A stretch of DNA of 64,000 nt from Microbacterium endophyticum (GTDB lineage Bacteria; Actinomycetota; Actinomycetes; Actinomycetales; Microbacteriaceae): NCBI RefSeq assembly GCF_011047135.1, contig NZ_CP049255.1, forward strand, positions 1,054,001-1,118,000. Direction: 5' to 3'. The position numbers and the translations under genes were made by a program. Numbering within the stretch: the stretch's first letter is position 1; the number at the start of each line of letters is the position of its first letter. Under the pieces are notes generated by a model, which saw only the letters and a program-made list of their open reading frames with translations, was not told the origin of the DNA and ran no database searches. Of this stretch, positions 16,937 to 26,361 are shown one piece after another.

Positions 16937-18358
16937 TTACGCGAGCTGTGGGCGACGGGTAATGTGCCCCAGCGCCTGCTCTATGCCCGCGGTGTGGCCC
17001 AGCAAGCGAGCTTCGGAACGATGGCGCCCAACGACCTGCATCCCAACGGGGATGCCTGCGTGGAAACCTGCCGGTGTAACCACGACCGGATGCGCTGTCA
17101 CCGTTATGCGGTTGGCAAGCATCTGCCACCGGAAGTAGCGCTCAAAAACCTCATCTCCTACACGGTCTACCCACTCGACCTCGGCGGGTGGGGCGACCAC
17201 TGGCGTCGCCGGAAACACGAGTAGGTCGACGTCGTCGAAGAGGCGCTCGGTGCGCCGGAAGATGGCAGTTCTCACACTGAGCGCGTCTGCGAGCTGGGCG
17301 GCGGTGATCTGTTCGCCCTCGCGAATATTGCGAACCAGATCCGGCCGCATCAACTCAGGATGCCGCGCCGCTTCTTCGCGATAGGCGGCGAAGAAATTGA
17401 ACAGCTCTATCGTTTGCCACGCGCTCTCCGCGCCAGACAGGTCGGGTTCGAGGTCGACAATCCGATATCCCGCAGCTTCAAGGTCAGCGCGCGCTTGCGC
17501 ATGAGTGCGAGCAATCTCATCGCTGATGGGAACACCCCCAGCGTCGCTGCTCCAGCCGATAGTGACAGTCTCTGGACGCGACGCAGCGACCGAAAGGAAC
17601 TGCCTCGGGTCCTCTGCGATCGACATTGGTGCCAGCGGGTCGGGTCCTGCCATCGCCGCGAGACCGAGAGCCGCATCTTCGCTCGAACGAGCCATCGGCC
17701 CGAGCACCCCGTGCGCGGTCCAACCGTTATCTAGTCGACCGCTCGCCACGCGCCCCGGGGATGGGCGTACTCCGACGACATTGCAAAATGCTGCGGGATA
17801 GCGCAAGCTGCCGCCGCTGTCAGAACCATCGGCAATCGGAAGCATCCCAGCGGCGAGCGCGGCAGCTGCACCTCCGCTGGATCCACCGGCGTGGCGTGAG
17901 GTGTCGTAGGGATTTACACACACACCGTGAATCGGGTTGAAGGTCAACGTCCCGAGTCCAGCTTCCGGCGTATTCGTTTTGGCGATGACGATTGCGCCAG
18001 CAGCGCGCATGCGAGCGACAACCATTGCATCGCTCGTAGCCGCAGCGGCGTGCTTGTGCGCTGCGGAGCCGTGAGTCGTCGGGAGCCCAGCGGCATCCAT
18101 GAGGTCTTTCACTCCGGTGGGTAACCCGTGCAGGGGCCCAACCTCATCGCCGCGAGCGACCGCGCGGTCAGCATCGCGTGCAGCCGCGAGGGCTTCCGAT
18201 TCTGGGATCATCGCGACGATCGCGCGAATGTCCTCGTTGTGCTGTTCTATTCGCGCCAGGTGAGCACGCATAACCTCTTCGGCAGAGATTTCGCGCGTGC
18301 GGACACCAGCTGCGAGCCGGGTCGCCGACCAGTAGTGCAACGGCTCATCATTTGTCAT
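16937..18358 (-). CDS. Amidase signature family amidase
   Basis: A 473-residue cytoplasmic amidase. The Ser-cisSer-Lys triad is present: Lys84 in TGVKDLMDAAGLPT, a Ser in HAGGSSGGAAAALAAG and the nucleophile Ser in DGSDSGGSLRYPA. The length is normal for the family. It converts a carboxamide to acid plus ammonia or amine. It overlaps the preceding phosphotriesterase-like gene by 11 bp and ends the long reverse operon. A second amidase with similar organisation lies at 20719-22140; the two are clear paralogues but differ enough to have different substrates. Confidence 0.92.
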   Translation of the reverse strand: MTNDEPLHYWSATRLAAGVRTREISAEEVMRAHLARIEQHNEDIRAIVAMIPESEALAAARDADRAVARGDEVGPLHGLPTGVKDLMDAAGLPTTHGSAAHKHAAAATSDAMVVARMRAAGAIVIAKTNTPEAGLGTLTFNPIHGVCVNPYDTSRHAGGSSGGAAAALAAGMLPIADGSDSGGSLRYPAAFCNVVGVRPSPGRVASGRLDNGWTAHGVLGPMARSSEDAALGLAAMAGPDPLAPMSIAEDPRQFLSVAASRPETVTIGWSSDAGGVPISDEIARTHAQARADLEAAGYRIVDLEPDLSGAESAWQTIELFNFFAAYREEAARHPELMRPDLVRNIREGEQITAAQLADALSVRTAIFRRTERLFDDVDLLVFPATPVVAPPAEVEWVDRVGDEVFERYFRWQMLANRITVTAHPVVVTPAGFHAGIPVGMQVVGRHRSEARLLGHTAGIEQALGHITRRPQLA

Positions 18359-19373
18359 CGTTGTTGTCCTTTCGATCTAAAAGCAGTGCGGGTCGATCGA
18401 CGAGCATCGTGTGGACGCGATCGCGCGACACGCCGAGCCGTTCGAGAGTCGGAGCGACGCGCTGAACCACGTGCGAGTAACCCATGCCGCCGTAGCGTGC
18501 GAGTTGCCCCTTAGTCCAGACCGAGCACGAGAGAGTGACAGCAGCATCGGGCCGCCGGTCCAAGATCGCCACGAGCGCGTCAAGGCGTTCGACATCGGTC
18601 GCGTCGCGAGCGCGGTCGGCAAAGTTACTCTCGCTGCCGAAGGCGAACTCGATCACTGCGCCACGGTCGACAGCGCTCAAAATGTAGGAGAGGTCAAGAA
18701 CCTTATCCATATTGCACAGCAGCACTTTGTCGGCGGCGACCCCTTCTGCCGTAAGCGTGTCGATGATCTCGCCCGCACGCCGGGCAGCCGCGTCCAGCCG
18801 GATGCTGATGGCACATCCGGTTTCAACCGCCACCCGGGCCGCGGCCCGGAGCGCACGTTGCTCGGGTTCCAATGGAGTCGCGCTAGTACCCAAGAGTCCA
18901 AGCGCTCCGGCGCGAAAGTTTGTGCCAGGTACGCCCTGGGTCAAAGCAACGCGGAATGCGTGCTCCATCTCGCTCTCGGTCTGATCCCTCCACCACTCGG
19001 GAAGCGTCTTGTCGATGTAGCTCCCGTACGCGGAAATGATGTGTATGCCGGCACTTTTCGCAACGTCCGGAAGGTCGGCGTGGCGCGGGCCCATTCCCCA
19101 CGACGTAGCTTCGACGATTCCCGTGAGGCCAACGGCGCCTGCCCTCGCAAGTTCCGCAGCGGCGAGGTCCCGATCATCGAGAGTCAAGTTGTCGGAAGAA
19201 CCCAGCCAGTTCCAGCGCAGATCGCCGAGCATGTCGATGGTCAGCGGCCCGTCCAAGCGTGAACCATCACGCGCAGCGCGCTGAAGGTGGCGGGAGTCGG
19301 TGAGCACGTGCTCATTGGTCGAAACAGCACCAAGTTCGTCGGGGCGAATCGGGCCAAGGACTGTCTCAATCAT
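18348..19373 (-). CDS. Phosphotriesterase-family protein with all metal ligands replaced
   Basis: A 341-residue TIM-barrel protein of the phosphotriesterase-related family, recognised by ETVLGPIRPDELG at the N-terminus and YGGMGYSHVV near the end. The start was set at ATG 19373, which overlaps the upstream gene by 4 bp. Compared with its two neighbours, the metal site is gone: HEH is Asn20-Glu-His22, GEIGT is GLLGT, the THQ/THA His is Arg (SIRLDAA), the IGH His is Asn (LLCNMDK) and the late Asp is Ser (TLSCSVW). It is probably not a binuclear metal hydrolase. It may be a metal-free lactonase, a binding protein or a decaying copy, though the frame is intact. Confidence 0.8.
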   Translation of the reverse strand: MIETVLGPIRPDELGAVSTNEHVLTDSRHLQRAARDGSRLDGPLTIDMLGDLRWNWLGSSDNLTLDDRDLAAAELARAGAVGLTGIVEATSWGMGPRHADLPDVAKSAGIHIISAYGSYIDKTLPEWWRDQTESEMEHAFRVALTQGVPGTNFRAGALGLLGTSATPLEPEQRALRAAARVAVETGCAISIRLDAAARRAGEIIDTLTAEGVAADKVLLCNMDKVLDLSYILSAVDRGAVIEFAFGSESNFADRARDATDVERLDALVAILDRRPDAAVTLSCSVWTKGQLARYGGMGYSHVVQRVAPTLERLGVSRDRVHTMLVDRPALLLDRKDNNDDK

Positions 19374-20719
19374 TTGGCACTCCGCTCGCTGTAGACGCAA
19401 CGACCGCCAACTTCGGTGTGGAGAACGCGAAGTTCTCGGACTGCGTCTACCGATACCGCTGTCGGATCGTCTGACCACAGCGCCCAGTCTGCGTACATTC
19501 CCGCACGCAACATTCCTCTGGAGTGCTCTGCGAAGCTCGCGTACGCGGCACCAGTCGTGTAGGCAGCGAGCGCTTCTCCCATCGTGATCGCCTCCGTCGC
19601 GCTCAGCGGCTGATCCTCATTCGCGACACGACGAGTGACCGTCTGCCACATCAGATGGCGCGGGTCGAAGGCAAAAAATGGTCCGTCGGATCCGAACGCG
19701 ACGATTGCACCGGCGTCTAGCCAGCTGCGCACCGGGTTCGCGACTTCAGCACGGTCGCCCAGCGTTTTCCTGAGTCCGCGGCCGTTGTGCCAGATGATCG
19801 AGGGCTGCAGCGACGCGACGATCCCGAGCTCGGCGGCTGCTGCTATGGACTGCGCGCTCGGCTCGAGGTAAGCATGGATGAGTTGGAAACGTCGATCAGT
19901 TATGGCACTGCCGGCTTTGCGGTAAGCCGCGATGACAGCGGCGACGGCGGCACCCCCAACGGCATGGGTTCCCACGCCCCAATCGTGCTCTCCGCACCAC
20001 GAGACCAGCCGAGCGAGATCGTCATCGCTGATTCGTTGCAGCCCGACATATCCGCCGTCATCCCACGGCTCCTCCAGGAACGCTTGTCCTTTGAGCGCTT
20101 CTCCGTCGGCATAGACCTTGATCGGCCCGATTCGGAGCATGTCGTCGCCGAACCCGGTCGATACCCCGGTTCCAGAAAGCCGCGCAATGACGGCGTCCAC
20201 ATCGGGTGTGTCGTCAGAGCCGACTTCTAGATAGGGCATCGCGACGGTACGCATCGTGAGATAGCCGCTCCGGTGGGCCTCCTGGTAGCCGCGCATTTCG
20301 TCTGGAGTCGTCGCAGGATCGACCACGCCTGTGATCCCGAGAGCATGAAAAAACGGTTGCACGAGGCGGAGGCCATCAACACGCTGTTCCAGCGTCGGCT
20401 CATCCTCGCCGGGCCAATCATCATCATCGAAACGCTCGGCCATCTCGCTTATCAATTCATCGACGCTCGCGATGCCGGGCGCATATCCAAGCGCCTTCAG
20501 TCCGCCGCGCTCCATATGCAAATGTGCGTCGATGAGTCCGGGGAGTACGACACCCTCGTGGTGCACTTCATCGGCATCGTCGGGCATGGCCGCTCGCACC
20601 TCGTCATAGGTGCCAACGATCTTGATTCGGTCGCCGATGATCCCCATGGCCTCCGCGCGTGGACATTCAGGGTCCATCGTGAGAACGGGAGCGATCACAA
20701 TACGCTCTTGACAATCCAT
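19370..20719 (-). CDS. Amidohydrolase family 3 protein (YtcJ-like)
   Basis: A 449-residue hydrolase. It has LPGLIDAHLHMERGG (HxH near residue 65), IGPIKVYADGEALKGQAFLE, the later TDRRFQLIHAYLEPS and the Asp motif AFGSDGPFFAFDP, all typical of the YtcJ/N-substituted formamide deformylase group. These enzymes cleave formamides, ureas or cyclic amides. The start overlaps the amidase stop by one base (TGATG), and its own stop overlaps the next start by 4 bp. The position within the amidase block suggests it opens another amide bond in the same pathway. Confidence 0.85.
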   Translation of the reverse strand: MDCQERIVIAPVLTMDPECPRAEAMGIIGDRIKIVGTYDEVRAAMPDDADEVHHEGVVLPGLIDAHLHMERGGLKALGYAPGIASVDELISEMAERFDDDDWPGEDEPTLEQRVDGLRLVQPFFHALGITGVVDPATTPDEMRGYQEAHRSGYLTMRTVAMPYLEVGSDDTPDVDAVIARLSGTGVSTGFGDDMLRIGPIKVYADGEALKGQAFLEEPWDDGGYVGLQRISDDDLARLVSWCGEHDWGVGTHAVGGAAVAAVIAAYRKAGSAITDRRFQLIHAYLEPSAQSIAAAAELGIVASLQPSIIWHNGRGLRKTLGDRAEVANPVRSWLDAGAIVAFGSDGPFFAFDPRHLMWQTVTRRVANEDQPLSATEAITMGEALAAYTTGAAYASFAEHSRGMLRAGMYADWALWSDDPTAVSVDAVRELRVLHTEVGGRCVYSERSAK

Positions 20720-22140
20720 CAGCTCTCCTCAATCGGGAAGGGCCTGCGCGAAATCACATCGCTGACGGCGCCCTCCCAGGTCAGGGCGTACTCCAGGAGT
20801 AGCCGATCTCCTCGGTATGGCCCGACGAACTGCACACCGATGGGTAGCCCCGCTTCCGAAAACCGCATCGGCATCGAGAGTGCGGGCATCGCTGTCGCGG
20901 TGATACGACTGCAGGACCGCTGCCACGAGTAGTACTTGTCCATCGCTACGCCATCAATCTCAGCCGGGTACTCCCAATCGACGGGGAACGGCAGCACTTG
21001 CACGCAGGGTGCAAGCAAGAGATCGAACTCTTCGAACAGTGCTTGGAACCGCCGGAACAGCTGAGTACGCGCGGATGCGGCGCGCACAATTGTGTCTGCT
21101 GTGAAGTCATCAGCCCACGAGATATCGTCTTTCACCGTCTGCTTGACCAGGTTCGGTCGAAGTCGCGCATCTTCGTCATGCGCATCGAGCAGTTCGAGGG
21201 AGCGGAAGGTCTCGAAGACGAAATCGGCCTCGCGCATATCTATGTCGACGGGAACAACCTCTGCTCCCAGCCGCTCGGCAAGTCGAGCCGCCTCCTCGGT
21301 CGCCGCGCGGACCTCGGTGTCGAGAGGCAAGCCGCCAAGGTCAGCGCTAAAGGCGATTCGCTTGCCCTCGAAAGATCGAGGCTGAAGCGAGAGAAAAAGC
21401 GATGGGTCTTCGTCGATGGACAGCGGCGCTCGACGCTCTGGTGCCGATACCACCGACATGAACAGTGCTGCGTCCCGCACGCTCCGCGCAATGGGGCCGA
21501 GAACAGAACCCGGATCCCACGCATTACCGGGTCGTGCCGACGCGACCCGTCCCGCAGTCGGACGCAGCCCGACGAGATTTCCAAACGAAGCAGGGTTACG
21601 AATGCTCCCGCCAAGATCAGAACCATCGGCGATAGGGAGCATGCCGCTCGTCACGGCGGCCGCGGCCCCGCCGCTCGAACCTCCCGCAGAACGAGAAAGA
21701 TCGTAGGGATTTCGAGTGACGCCGAAGACGTCATTGAAGGTGTGAGAGCCAACACCGAATTCCGGAGTGTTCGTCTTGCCGACAAACACAGTCCCCGCAG
21801 CACGGAGCTTTCCGGTAATCACACTATCCGCGCGCGCAATGTTGTCGGCATAGATGCGCGATCCGTAGGTAGTACGAAGCCCCGTGACATCCATGAGGTC
21901 TTTGACCGCCATGGGGACACCATGGAATGCGCCTCGCGAAAGTCCACGTGCGGTCAGGCGATCGCATTCGCGAGCATCGTCGAGAGCTTCCTGAGCGCGC
22001 AGTGACACGATCGCATTGATCACCGGGTTCAATCGCTCGATGCGACGCAGATGTGCGTCCACGACTTCTGTCGCTGACGTGACCCTCGTGCGAATTGCAT
22101 CGGCGAGAGCGCCGGCATCCATTTCAGTGAGCTGAGTCAT
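20719..22140 (-). CDS. Amidase signature family amidase
   Basis: A 473-residue amidase with Lys in MAVKDLMDVTGLRT, the cis-Ser in AGGSSGGAAAAVTSG and nucleophile Ser in DGSDLGGSIRNPA. The C-terminal region MPMRFSEAGLPIGVQFVGP is standard for the family. It is the same length as the amidase at 16937-18358 and presumably arose by duplication. Its start overlaps the stop of the GMC oxidoreductase gene by 4 bp. Confidence 0.92.
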   Translation of the reverse strand: MTQLTEMDAGALADAIRTRVTSATEVVDAHLRRIERLNPVINAIVSLRAQEALDDARECDRLTARGLSRGAFHGVPMAVKDLMDVTGLRTTYGSRIYADNIARADSVITGKLRAAGTVFVGKTNTPEFGVGSHTFNDVFGVTRNPYDLSRSAGGSSGGAAAAVTSGMLPIADGSDLGGSIRNPASFGNLVGLRPTAGRVASARPGNAWDPGSVLGPIARSVRDAALFMSVVSAPERRAPLSIDEDPSLFLSLQPRSFEGKRIAFSADLGGLPLDTEVRAATEEAARLAERLGAEVVPVDIDMREADFVFETFRSLELLDAHDEDARLRPNLVKQTVKDDISWADDFTADTIVRAASARTQLFRRFQALFEEFDLLLAPCVQVLPFPVDWEYPAEIDGVAMDKYYSWQRSCSRITATAMPALSMPMRFSEAGLPIGVQFVGPYRGDRLLLEYALTWEGAVSDVISRRPFPIEES

Positions 22141-23660
22141 CTGGACATTGCCTCTTCCAAGAGAAAACCGGCGACTCGTTCGCCAACAACGATGGCGGGC
22201 ATCGCGGTCGTTGCACGTGGGATCTGCGGCATGATCGAGCAGTCAGCAACACGAAGCCCCTCGATGCCGTGTACCCGCGCACGTGCGTCGACAACGGCAG
22301 ACCGGTCTGACGCGACCCCCATCGCACACGTGCCTACGGGGTGCCAGTAGTTATCGGGATGCCGGTAGATATGCGCAACGAGAGCTTCGCGAGAGAAGCT
22401 CTCGGGGCCGGGGTGAATCTCAGGTCCGACGAGCGGTGCGAGTGCCGGTGAAGCCGCGAGCTCACGCAGAATTTCGGCTCCTTCAACCAGCATGGCAACA
22501 TCGACCCCTTCGCTATCTGACAAGAACCGATGGTCGATGACCGGCTTCGCCTCCGGGTCAGCGCTCTGCACTCTGACGAAGCCTCGTGATCGCGGTTGCA
22601 GTGCAGAGGTGCCGATGCTCCAGCGCTTCGCATCTCCCCGATGTGTGGGGCTATACGGAAGGAAATGAAGGTCGAAGGCCTCATGCTCAAAGCTCGATGC
22701 CGCCTTGCCCATCGCCTGTTCATCGGGTGCCCATCCCGCAGCGCGAGCTGCGGCCATGGCGCGAGTCATCTCATCTGATCCTTCCCAGCTCATGAGCAAG
22801 AACGGCTGATCGTGCAAGTTCTCACCGACACCAGGAAGATGCTCTACGACGTCGATGTCGAGCGGCGCGAGCTGCGAATACGGACCGATCCCCGAGCGCA
22901 ACAAGATCGTGGGGGAGTTATATGTACCGCCAGCAAGAATCACGGTATGGGCGTAAACGGTGTGCACCGCGCCATGGTGTCGAACGACAACTCCCGTCGC
23001 ACGCCCGTTGTCGATCATGACTCGATCTACGAGCGCATCGCCAACCACCGTCAGGTTATGCAGGCCCCGCGCAGGATCGAGATAGGCAAAAGCAGAATTT
23101 ACCCGCACACCGTCTTGAATGTTGACGGCTTCAGGCGCGAACCCGACAGCTTCATCGAGGTTATTGAGGTCGGGTACCTGTGGAATCCCGACGAACGGTG
23201 CCGCTTCGTACCACGCGTTCTGCCAGGGCGTTAGCTCGTCAGGTCGGTACTGACGCACCCGCATGCGGCGCGTGCCCTCATCAAACAGGGGAGAAAGTTC
23301 GTCGGCAGACCACCCGGCGAGCCCCCGCTCCGCCCACGAGTCGTAATCACGACGGTGGCCCCACGTCTGGGTGCAGCCGTTGAAGTCACTCGACCCGCCG
23401 ATCGCCCTGGCGCGTTCGAATCGCACCGGCCACGGGTAGGTGCTACCGGAGTCGTAACCCCAGTCGTGAGAACGACCCAATCGCGTCGCGTCGATCAGAT
23501 CGGCAGGCCACGCCTCCGATCCTTCCGCACCGAAATCAGGCCCAGCTTCCAGCACGAGAACGTCGAGGCCGGCTTCGGCGAGCCGCGCAGCAACAACATT
23601 TCCGGCCGTACCGCCACCAACGACAACGTATTCAGCCTCCCGCGGCAAGGTGTCCGTCAT
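22137..23660 (-). CDS. GMC family FAD oxidoreductase (choline-dehydrogenase-like)
   Basis: A 507-residue flavoenzyme. The ATG at 23660 was chosen because it overlaps the previous stop (ATGA); a GTG 33 bp upstream is possible. The FAD-binding GGGTAGNVVAARLAEAG is at residues 15-31 with LEAGP after it, and the C-terminal NYWHPVGTCAMG provides the catalytic His. The motif that normally holds the second His or Asn reads IPRATTAMP. It should oxidise an alcohol to an aldehyde. With an aldehyde dehydrogenase in the same operon, a two-step alcohol-to-acid conversion is likely. Confidence 0.88.
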   Translation of the reverse strand: MTDTLPREAEYVVVGGGTAGNVVAARLAEAGLDVLVLEAGPDFGAEGSEAWPADLIDATRLGRSHDWGYDSGSTYPWPVRFERARAIGGSSDFNGCTQTWGHRRDYDSWAERGLAGWSADELSPLFDEGTRRMRVRQYRPDELTPWQNAWYEAAPFVGIPQVPDLNNLDEAVGFAPEAVNIQDGVRVNSAFAYLDPARGLHNLTVVGDALVDRVMIDNGRATGVVVRHHGAVHTVYAHTVILAGGTYNSPTILLRSGIGPYSQLAPLDIDVVEHLPGVGENLHDQPFLLMSWEGSDEMTRAMAAARAAGWAPDEQAMGKAASSFEHEAFDLHFLPYSPTHRGDAKRWSIGTSALQPRSRGFVRVQSADPEAKPVIDHRFLSDSEGVDVAMLVEGAEILRELAASPALAPLVGPEIHPGPESFSREALVAHIYRHPDNYWHPVGTCAMGVASDRSAVVDARARVHGIEGLRVADCSIMPQIPRATTAMPAIVVGERVAGFLLEEAMSR

Positions 23661-24289
23661 TCGATACTGCCGTTCGAACGCGAGGTGAACCACGCGTTCA
23701 TATCCCGTGAGTCGATAAGAGCATCACGTTGCAGGTATCGGATCGCTTCGAGTGCGTAGTCGTGAGCCCGCGGGGTAGATCCACCAACACCGTCGCTCAC
23801 CACCCGCACGTGGTAGTCGTGCTGGTGAGCGTCGACCGCCGTGTAGTGGATGCAGACGTCTGTCAAACCTCCCACGAGCACGACGGTATCGGCACGATAC
23901 GCCTTGAGCGCGATCTCCAGCTCAGTGCCAAAAAACGCCGAATAGCGACGCTTTCGGATCACGAACTCGTCGGGCTGAGGCTCGAGCCATGAGGCTAGCT
24001 CGGTCTCGGCATCGCCCTCGAGACAGTGAATTCCCTCAGCGCCATCAAGTTCACGGCCGATATCAACAAGCGATCGCTTGTGGACTTCTTGAATGAAGAC
24101 GACCGGTACATCTGCGGCGCGCGCGTTAGCGATAAGAGTGCGAACGCGCGCTGCTCGCTCTTGACGACCCGACATGGAAGGTATGCCGCCATCGCCGAAG
24201 TCCGCGGAGGTCGAGCCGCCCTGAATGTCGACGACGATAAGCACGGGCCGACCAACGATATGTGCGCGTGCAGAATCAGGCATGGTCAT
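23657..24289 (-). CDS. Isochorismatase-like cysteine hydrolase
   Basis: A 210-residue hydrolase with the Asp-Lys-Cys triad: VLIVVDIQGG, VIRKRRYSAFFGTELE and VGGLTDVCIHYTAVDAHQHDY. The group includes N-carbamoylsarcosine amidase, biuret hydrolase and nicotinamidase, which cleave amide or carbamoyl groups. The TDVCIHYTAVDAHQ segment is closer to carbamoyl/biuret amidases than to true isochorismatases. Overlaps of 4 bp on both sides tie it to the operon. Confidence 0.88.
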   Translation of the reverse strand: MTMPDSARAHIVGRPVLIVVDIQGGSTSADFGDGGIPSMSGRQERAARVRTLIANARAADVPVVFIQEVHKRSLVDIGRELDGAEGIHCLEGDAETELASWLEPQPDEFVIRKRRYSAFFGTELEIALKAYRADTVVLVGGLTDVCIHYTAVDAHQHDYHVRVVSDGVGGSTPRAHDYALEAIRYLQRDALIDSRDMNAWFTSRSNGSIE

Positions 24290-25302
24290 GGTCGCTCCAG
24301 AAGTCGTCGCGGGTTATGAATCAGAATCTGCTCGGCCATCGCTTCGTCGCCGGCGAGCGCAGAAATGGCCGGTCCGATGCGACGGAAGAGATGGTCGTAG
24401 CCGTTGCCGCCATTGCGGTGAAGGTTTGCCTGCGTCCAAAGGTCGGCGCCGATGACAAGCTGCGAGCCGTACCCCTCTGACAGCAACCACTCCACCATCG
24501 CCAGGCGCTCGGCATCCGTCGGGTTTCGCATTGCTGTCGAGCCGTAATAAAAGTCGGAGCCGAACGTGTCGTAGGCGAGCATCGCCCCCGACTGCGCGAT
24601 GTCGCGGTGGTAGTTTTTGTCCCAAAGCTCGTCGAGGTGGCCGATGATCACGCGATCAGCCGGCATTCCCTCGTCGAGAAGCACTTCGAGCACCGGCACA
24701 CCACCCGCCCCGCGGAACGACTGGTGGGTGTAAACGGTGGTACCGGTGAGCGAACCGGCACGGCCGGCGGCACGAACAGCTCGCCACTCGACTTCGGTGA
24801 TCGGCCAACTCGTGCCGATCTCGCCCAAAAGCGCCGGCCGGATGCCGGTGCCGTCGATTCCGTCGCGGAGCTCTGAGAGAAACCGTTCGGTGAGTCCGTC
24901 GACGCTCAGGGCGCGGACCTCGTCGGTCAAGGTTTCTTCGACGTAGGTACCCCCGCCGACGCAGATGTGCACACCCGAGCGCCGAGATACCTCGATCAGG
25001 TCGGTAAGCCTTCGCCCCATGCCGCCGAGAGTGAGCTCGACAACGGCCGAACCCCCCGCAGAGGTGATGGTAGCGAGCTCTGCCACAGCAACATCGATGT
25101 CGTCGAGCACAAGATTTTCGGGGATCGAGAGCGCATTCCACGCGAGGTACGCCCGAAGCTCCGGCCCCATCTCCACACCCACGGGCCGCGGTTCTTGCGC
25201 GGGCTTGGCCCAGAGCCGCAAGTCGCTCAACACGTGTTCGTGAATAGACGTCTGGCCGAGATCGGATGCCGCAATCGGCCCCAGGACGGTGTGGATAGGC
25301 AT
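24286..25302 (-). CDS. Phosphotriesterase-family metal hydrolase
   Basis: A 338-residue TIM-barrel hydrolase with a complete metal site: His21-Glu-His23 (IHEHVLSD), GEIGTSWP supplying the bridging Glu, VYTHQSF and IIGHLDE supplying two His, and VIGADLW with Asp. Proteins of this group act as lactonases, amidases or phosphotriesterases. It is the intact counterpart of the ligand-less paralogue at 18348-19373. Its start follows the neighbouring paralogue by 18 bp and its stop overlaps the cysteine hydrolase start. Confidence 0.88.
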   Translation of the reverse strand: MPIHTVLGPIAASDLGQTSIHEHVLSDLRLWAKPAQEPRPVGVEMGPELRAYLAWNALSIPENLVLDDIDVAVAELATITSAGGSAVVELTLGGMGRRLTDLIEVSRRSGVHICVGGGTYVEETLTDEVRALSVDGLTERFLSELRDGIDGTGIRPALLGEIGTSWPITEVEWRAVRAAGRAGSLTGTTVYTHQSFRGAGGVPVLEVLLDEGMPADRVIIGHLDELWDKNYHRDIAQSGAMLAYDTFGSDFYYGSTAMRNPTDAERLAMVEWLLSEGYGSQLVIGADLWTQANLHRNGGNGYDHLFRRIGPAISALAGDEAMAEQILIHNPRRLLERP

Positions 25303-25320
25303 CGGGTACTTTCTCCCCCG

Positions 25321-26343
25321 CTAGGCGCCGAAGAGTGCGCGGCGCGGATTGTCGAGGTGAATCGTGTCGAGGATCTCGGGCGAGATGCCCGCAGCGATCG
25401 CGTAGTCGCGAAACTCCGTGAACAAGAACGTGTAGCCGGGCCCACCGAGTACGTGAAGGTGCGAGCGCTGGCAGACATGGTGCGAGAGAAGGATCTTGTC
25501 GGTGTACCCGGCGTCGATCATCGTCTGGAGGTAGTCGATGCGTCGATCGAGCTGCGAGCGAACGAGCATGCCGTCTACGCGGCACGTCATGAGGCAGTCG
25601 AACTGCACGAACGCACCACGGCGTAGAAGTTCAAGTGAGTAGTCCACGCTTTTAACGGTGTCTGAGTGACCGATCACCACACGCGACGGATCAACACCCT
25701 CTTCGGTCATGATCTCCAGCTGCGCGAGGCCGGTCGGGAAAGTGGCGGCGTGGGTTGAGACCATCACCCCCGTCTCACGGCTTGCGCGCGCTGCCGCCCG
25801 GAAGGAGCGCTCTTCCGCAGTGCTGATGTGAGAGAGGTCGGATGCAATCTCCCCGATCACACCCGCGCGCACTCCGGTACCGGGAATCTCGTCCTGAAGA
25901 TCAGCGATTAAATAGTCGGCGATTTTGTTGGTGGAATTTCGATCGAACCAACTCTTGTCGAGGTACGTGCCGTAGTAGTGGCCGGTACCCAAGATGATCT
26001 GCACACCGGTCTGCTCGCTCAGCTCTTTCGTCGCCAAGACGTTGGCGATCGATCGAGACCCCGTGAGCGGATTCTGCTGCATGACGGCGAGATCATCACT
26101 CCATCCAATGGGGGCCGCATAGTCGCTCAGCTCGCCGTTCGTGAGATCGATGAGCGTCGAGCCTCCCACCGCTCGAAACTGCTGCAGTTCTTCGGACATC
26201 TCGGCAGCAACGCTGAGATAGCCATCCGCCGGTGTCGTCAACGTCATGTTGATGTAGACGTGCTCATGCGGAAGCGTGACGCCGAGCTGATCGGGCCCGA
26301 TCGGACCGGTCACCGTGTTCACGCTGCTGTTCGAAGAATCCAT
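25321..26343 (-). CDS. Phosphotriesterase-family metal hydrolase (late Asp replaced by His)
   Basis: A 340-residue paralogue with His26-Glu-His28 (PHEHVYIN), GEIASDLSH, VSTHAATF and VIGHSDTV, so most ligands are kept. The usual SHD motif reads LLSHHVCQRSHLHV, replacing the catalytic/metal Asp with His; the DNA reads TCG CAC CAT at this point. GGPGYTFLF closes the barrel as in relatives. It may still bind metals with altered reactivity. It is one of three paralogues in this operon. Confidence 0.85.
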   Translation of the reverse strand: MDSSNSSVNTVTGPIGPDQLGVTLPHEHVYINMTLTTPADGYLSVAAEMSEELQQFRAVGGSTLIDLTNGELSDYAAPIGWSDDLAVMQQNPLTGSRSIANVLATKELSEQTGVQIILGTGHYYGTYLDKSWFDRNSTNKIADYLIADLQDEIPGTGVRAGVIGEIASDLSHISTAEERSFRAAARASRETGVMVSTHAATFPTGLAQLEIMTEEGVDPSRVVIGHSDTVKSVDYSLELLRRGAFVQFDCLMTCRVDGMLVRSQLDRRIDYLQTMIDAGYTDKILLSHHVCQRSHLHVLGGPGYTFLFTEFRDYAIAAGISPEILDTIHLDNPRRALFGA

Positions 26344-26361
26344 AACGGTGTGTGCTCCGGG

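Noticed and set aside
24656..25585. A 309-codon reverse open frame
   Set aside because: It is in another frame of the two phosphotriesterase-like genes on the same strand, is extremely Arg-rich and has no domain.
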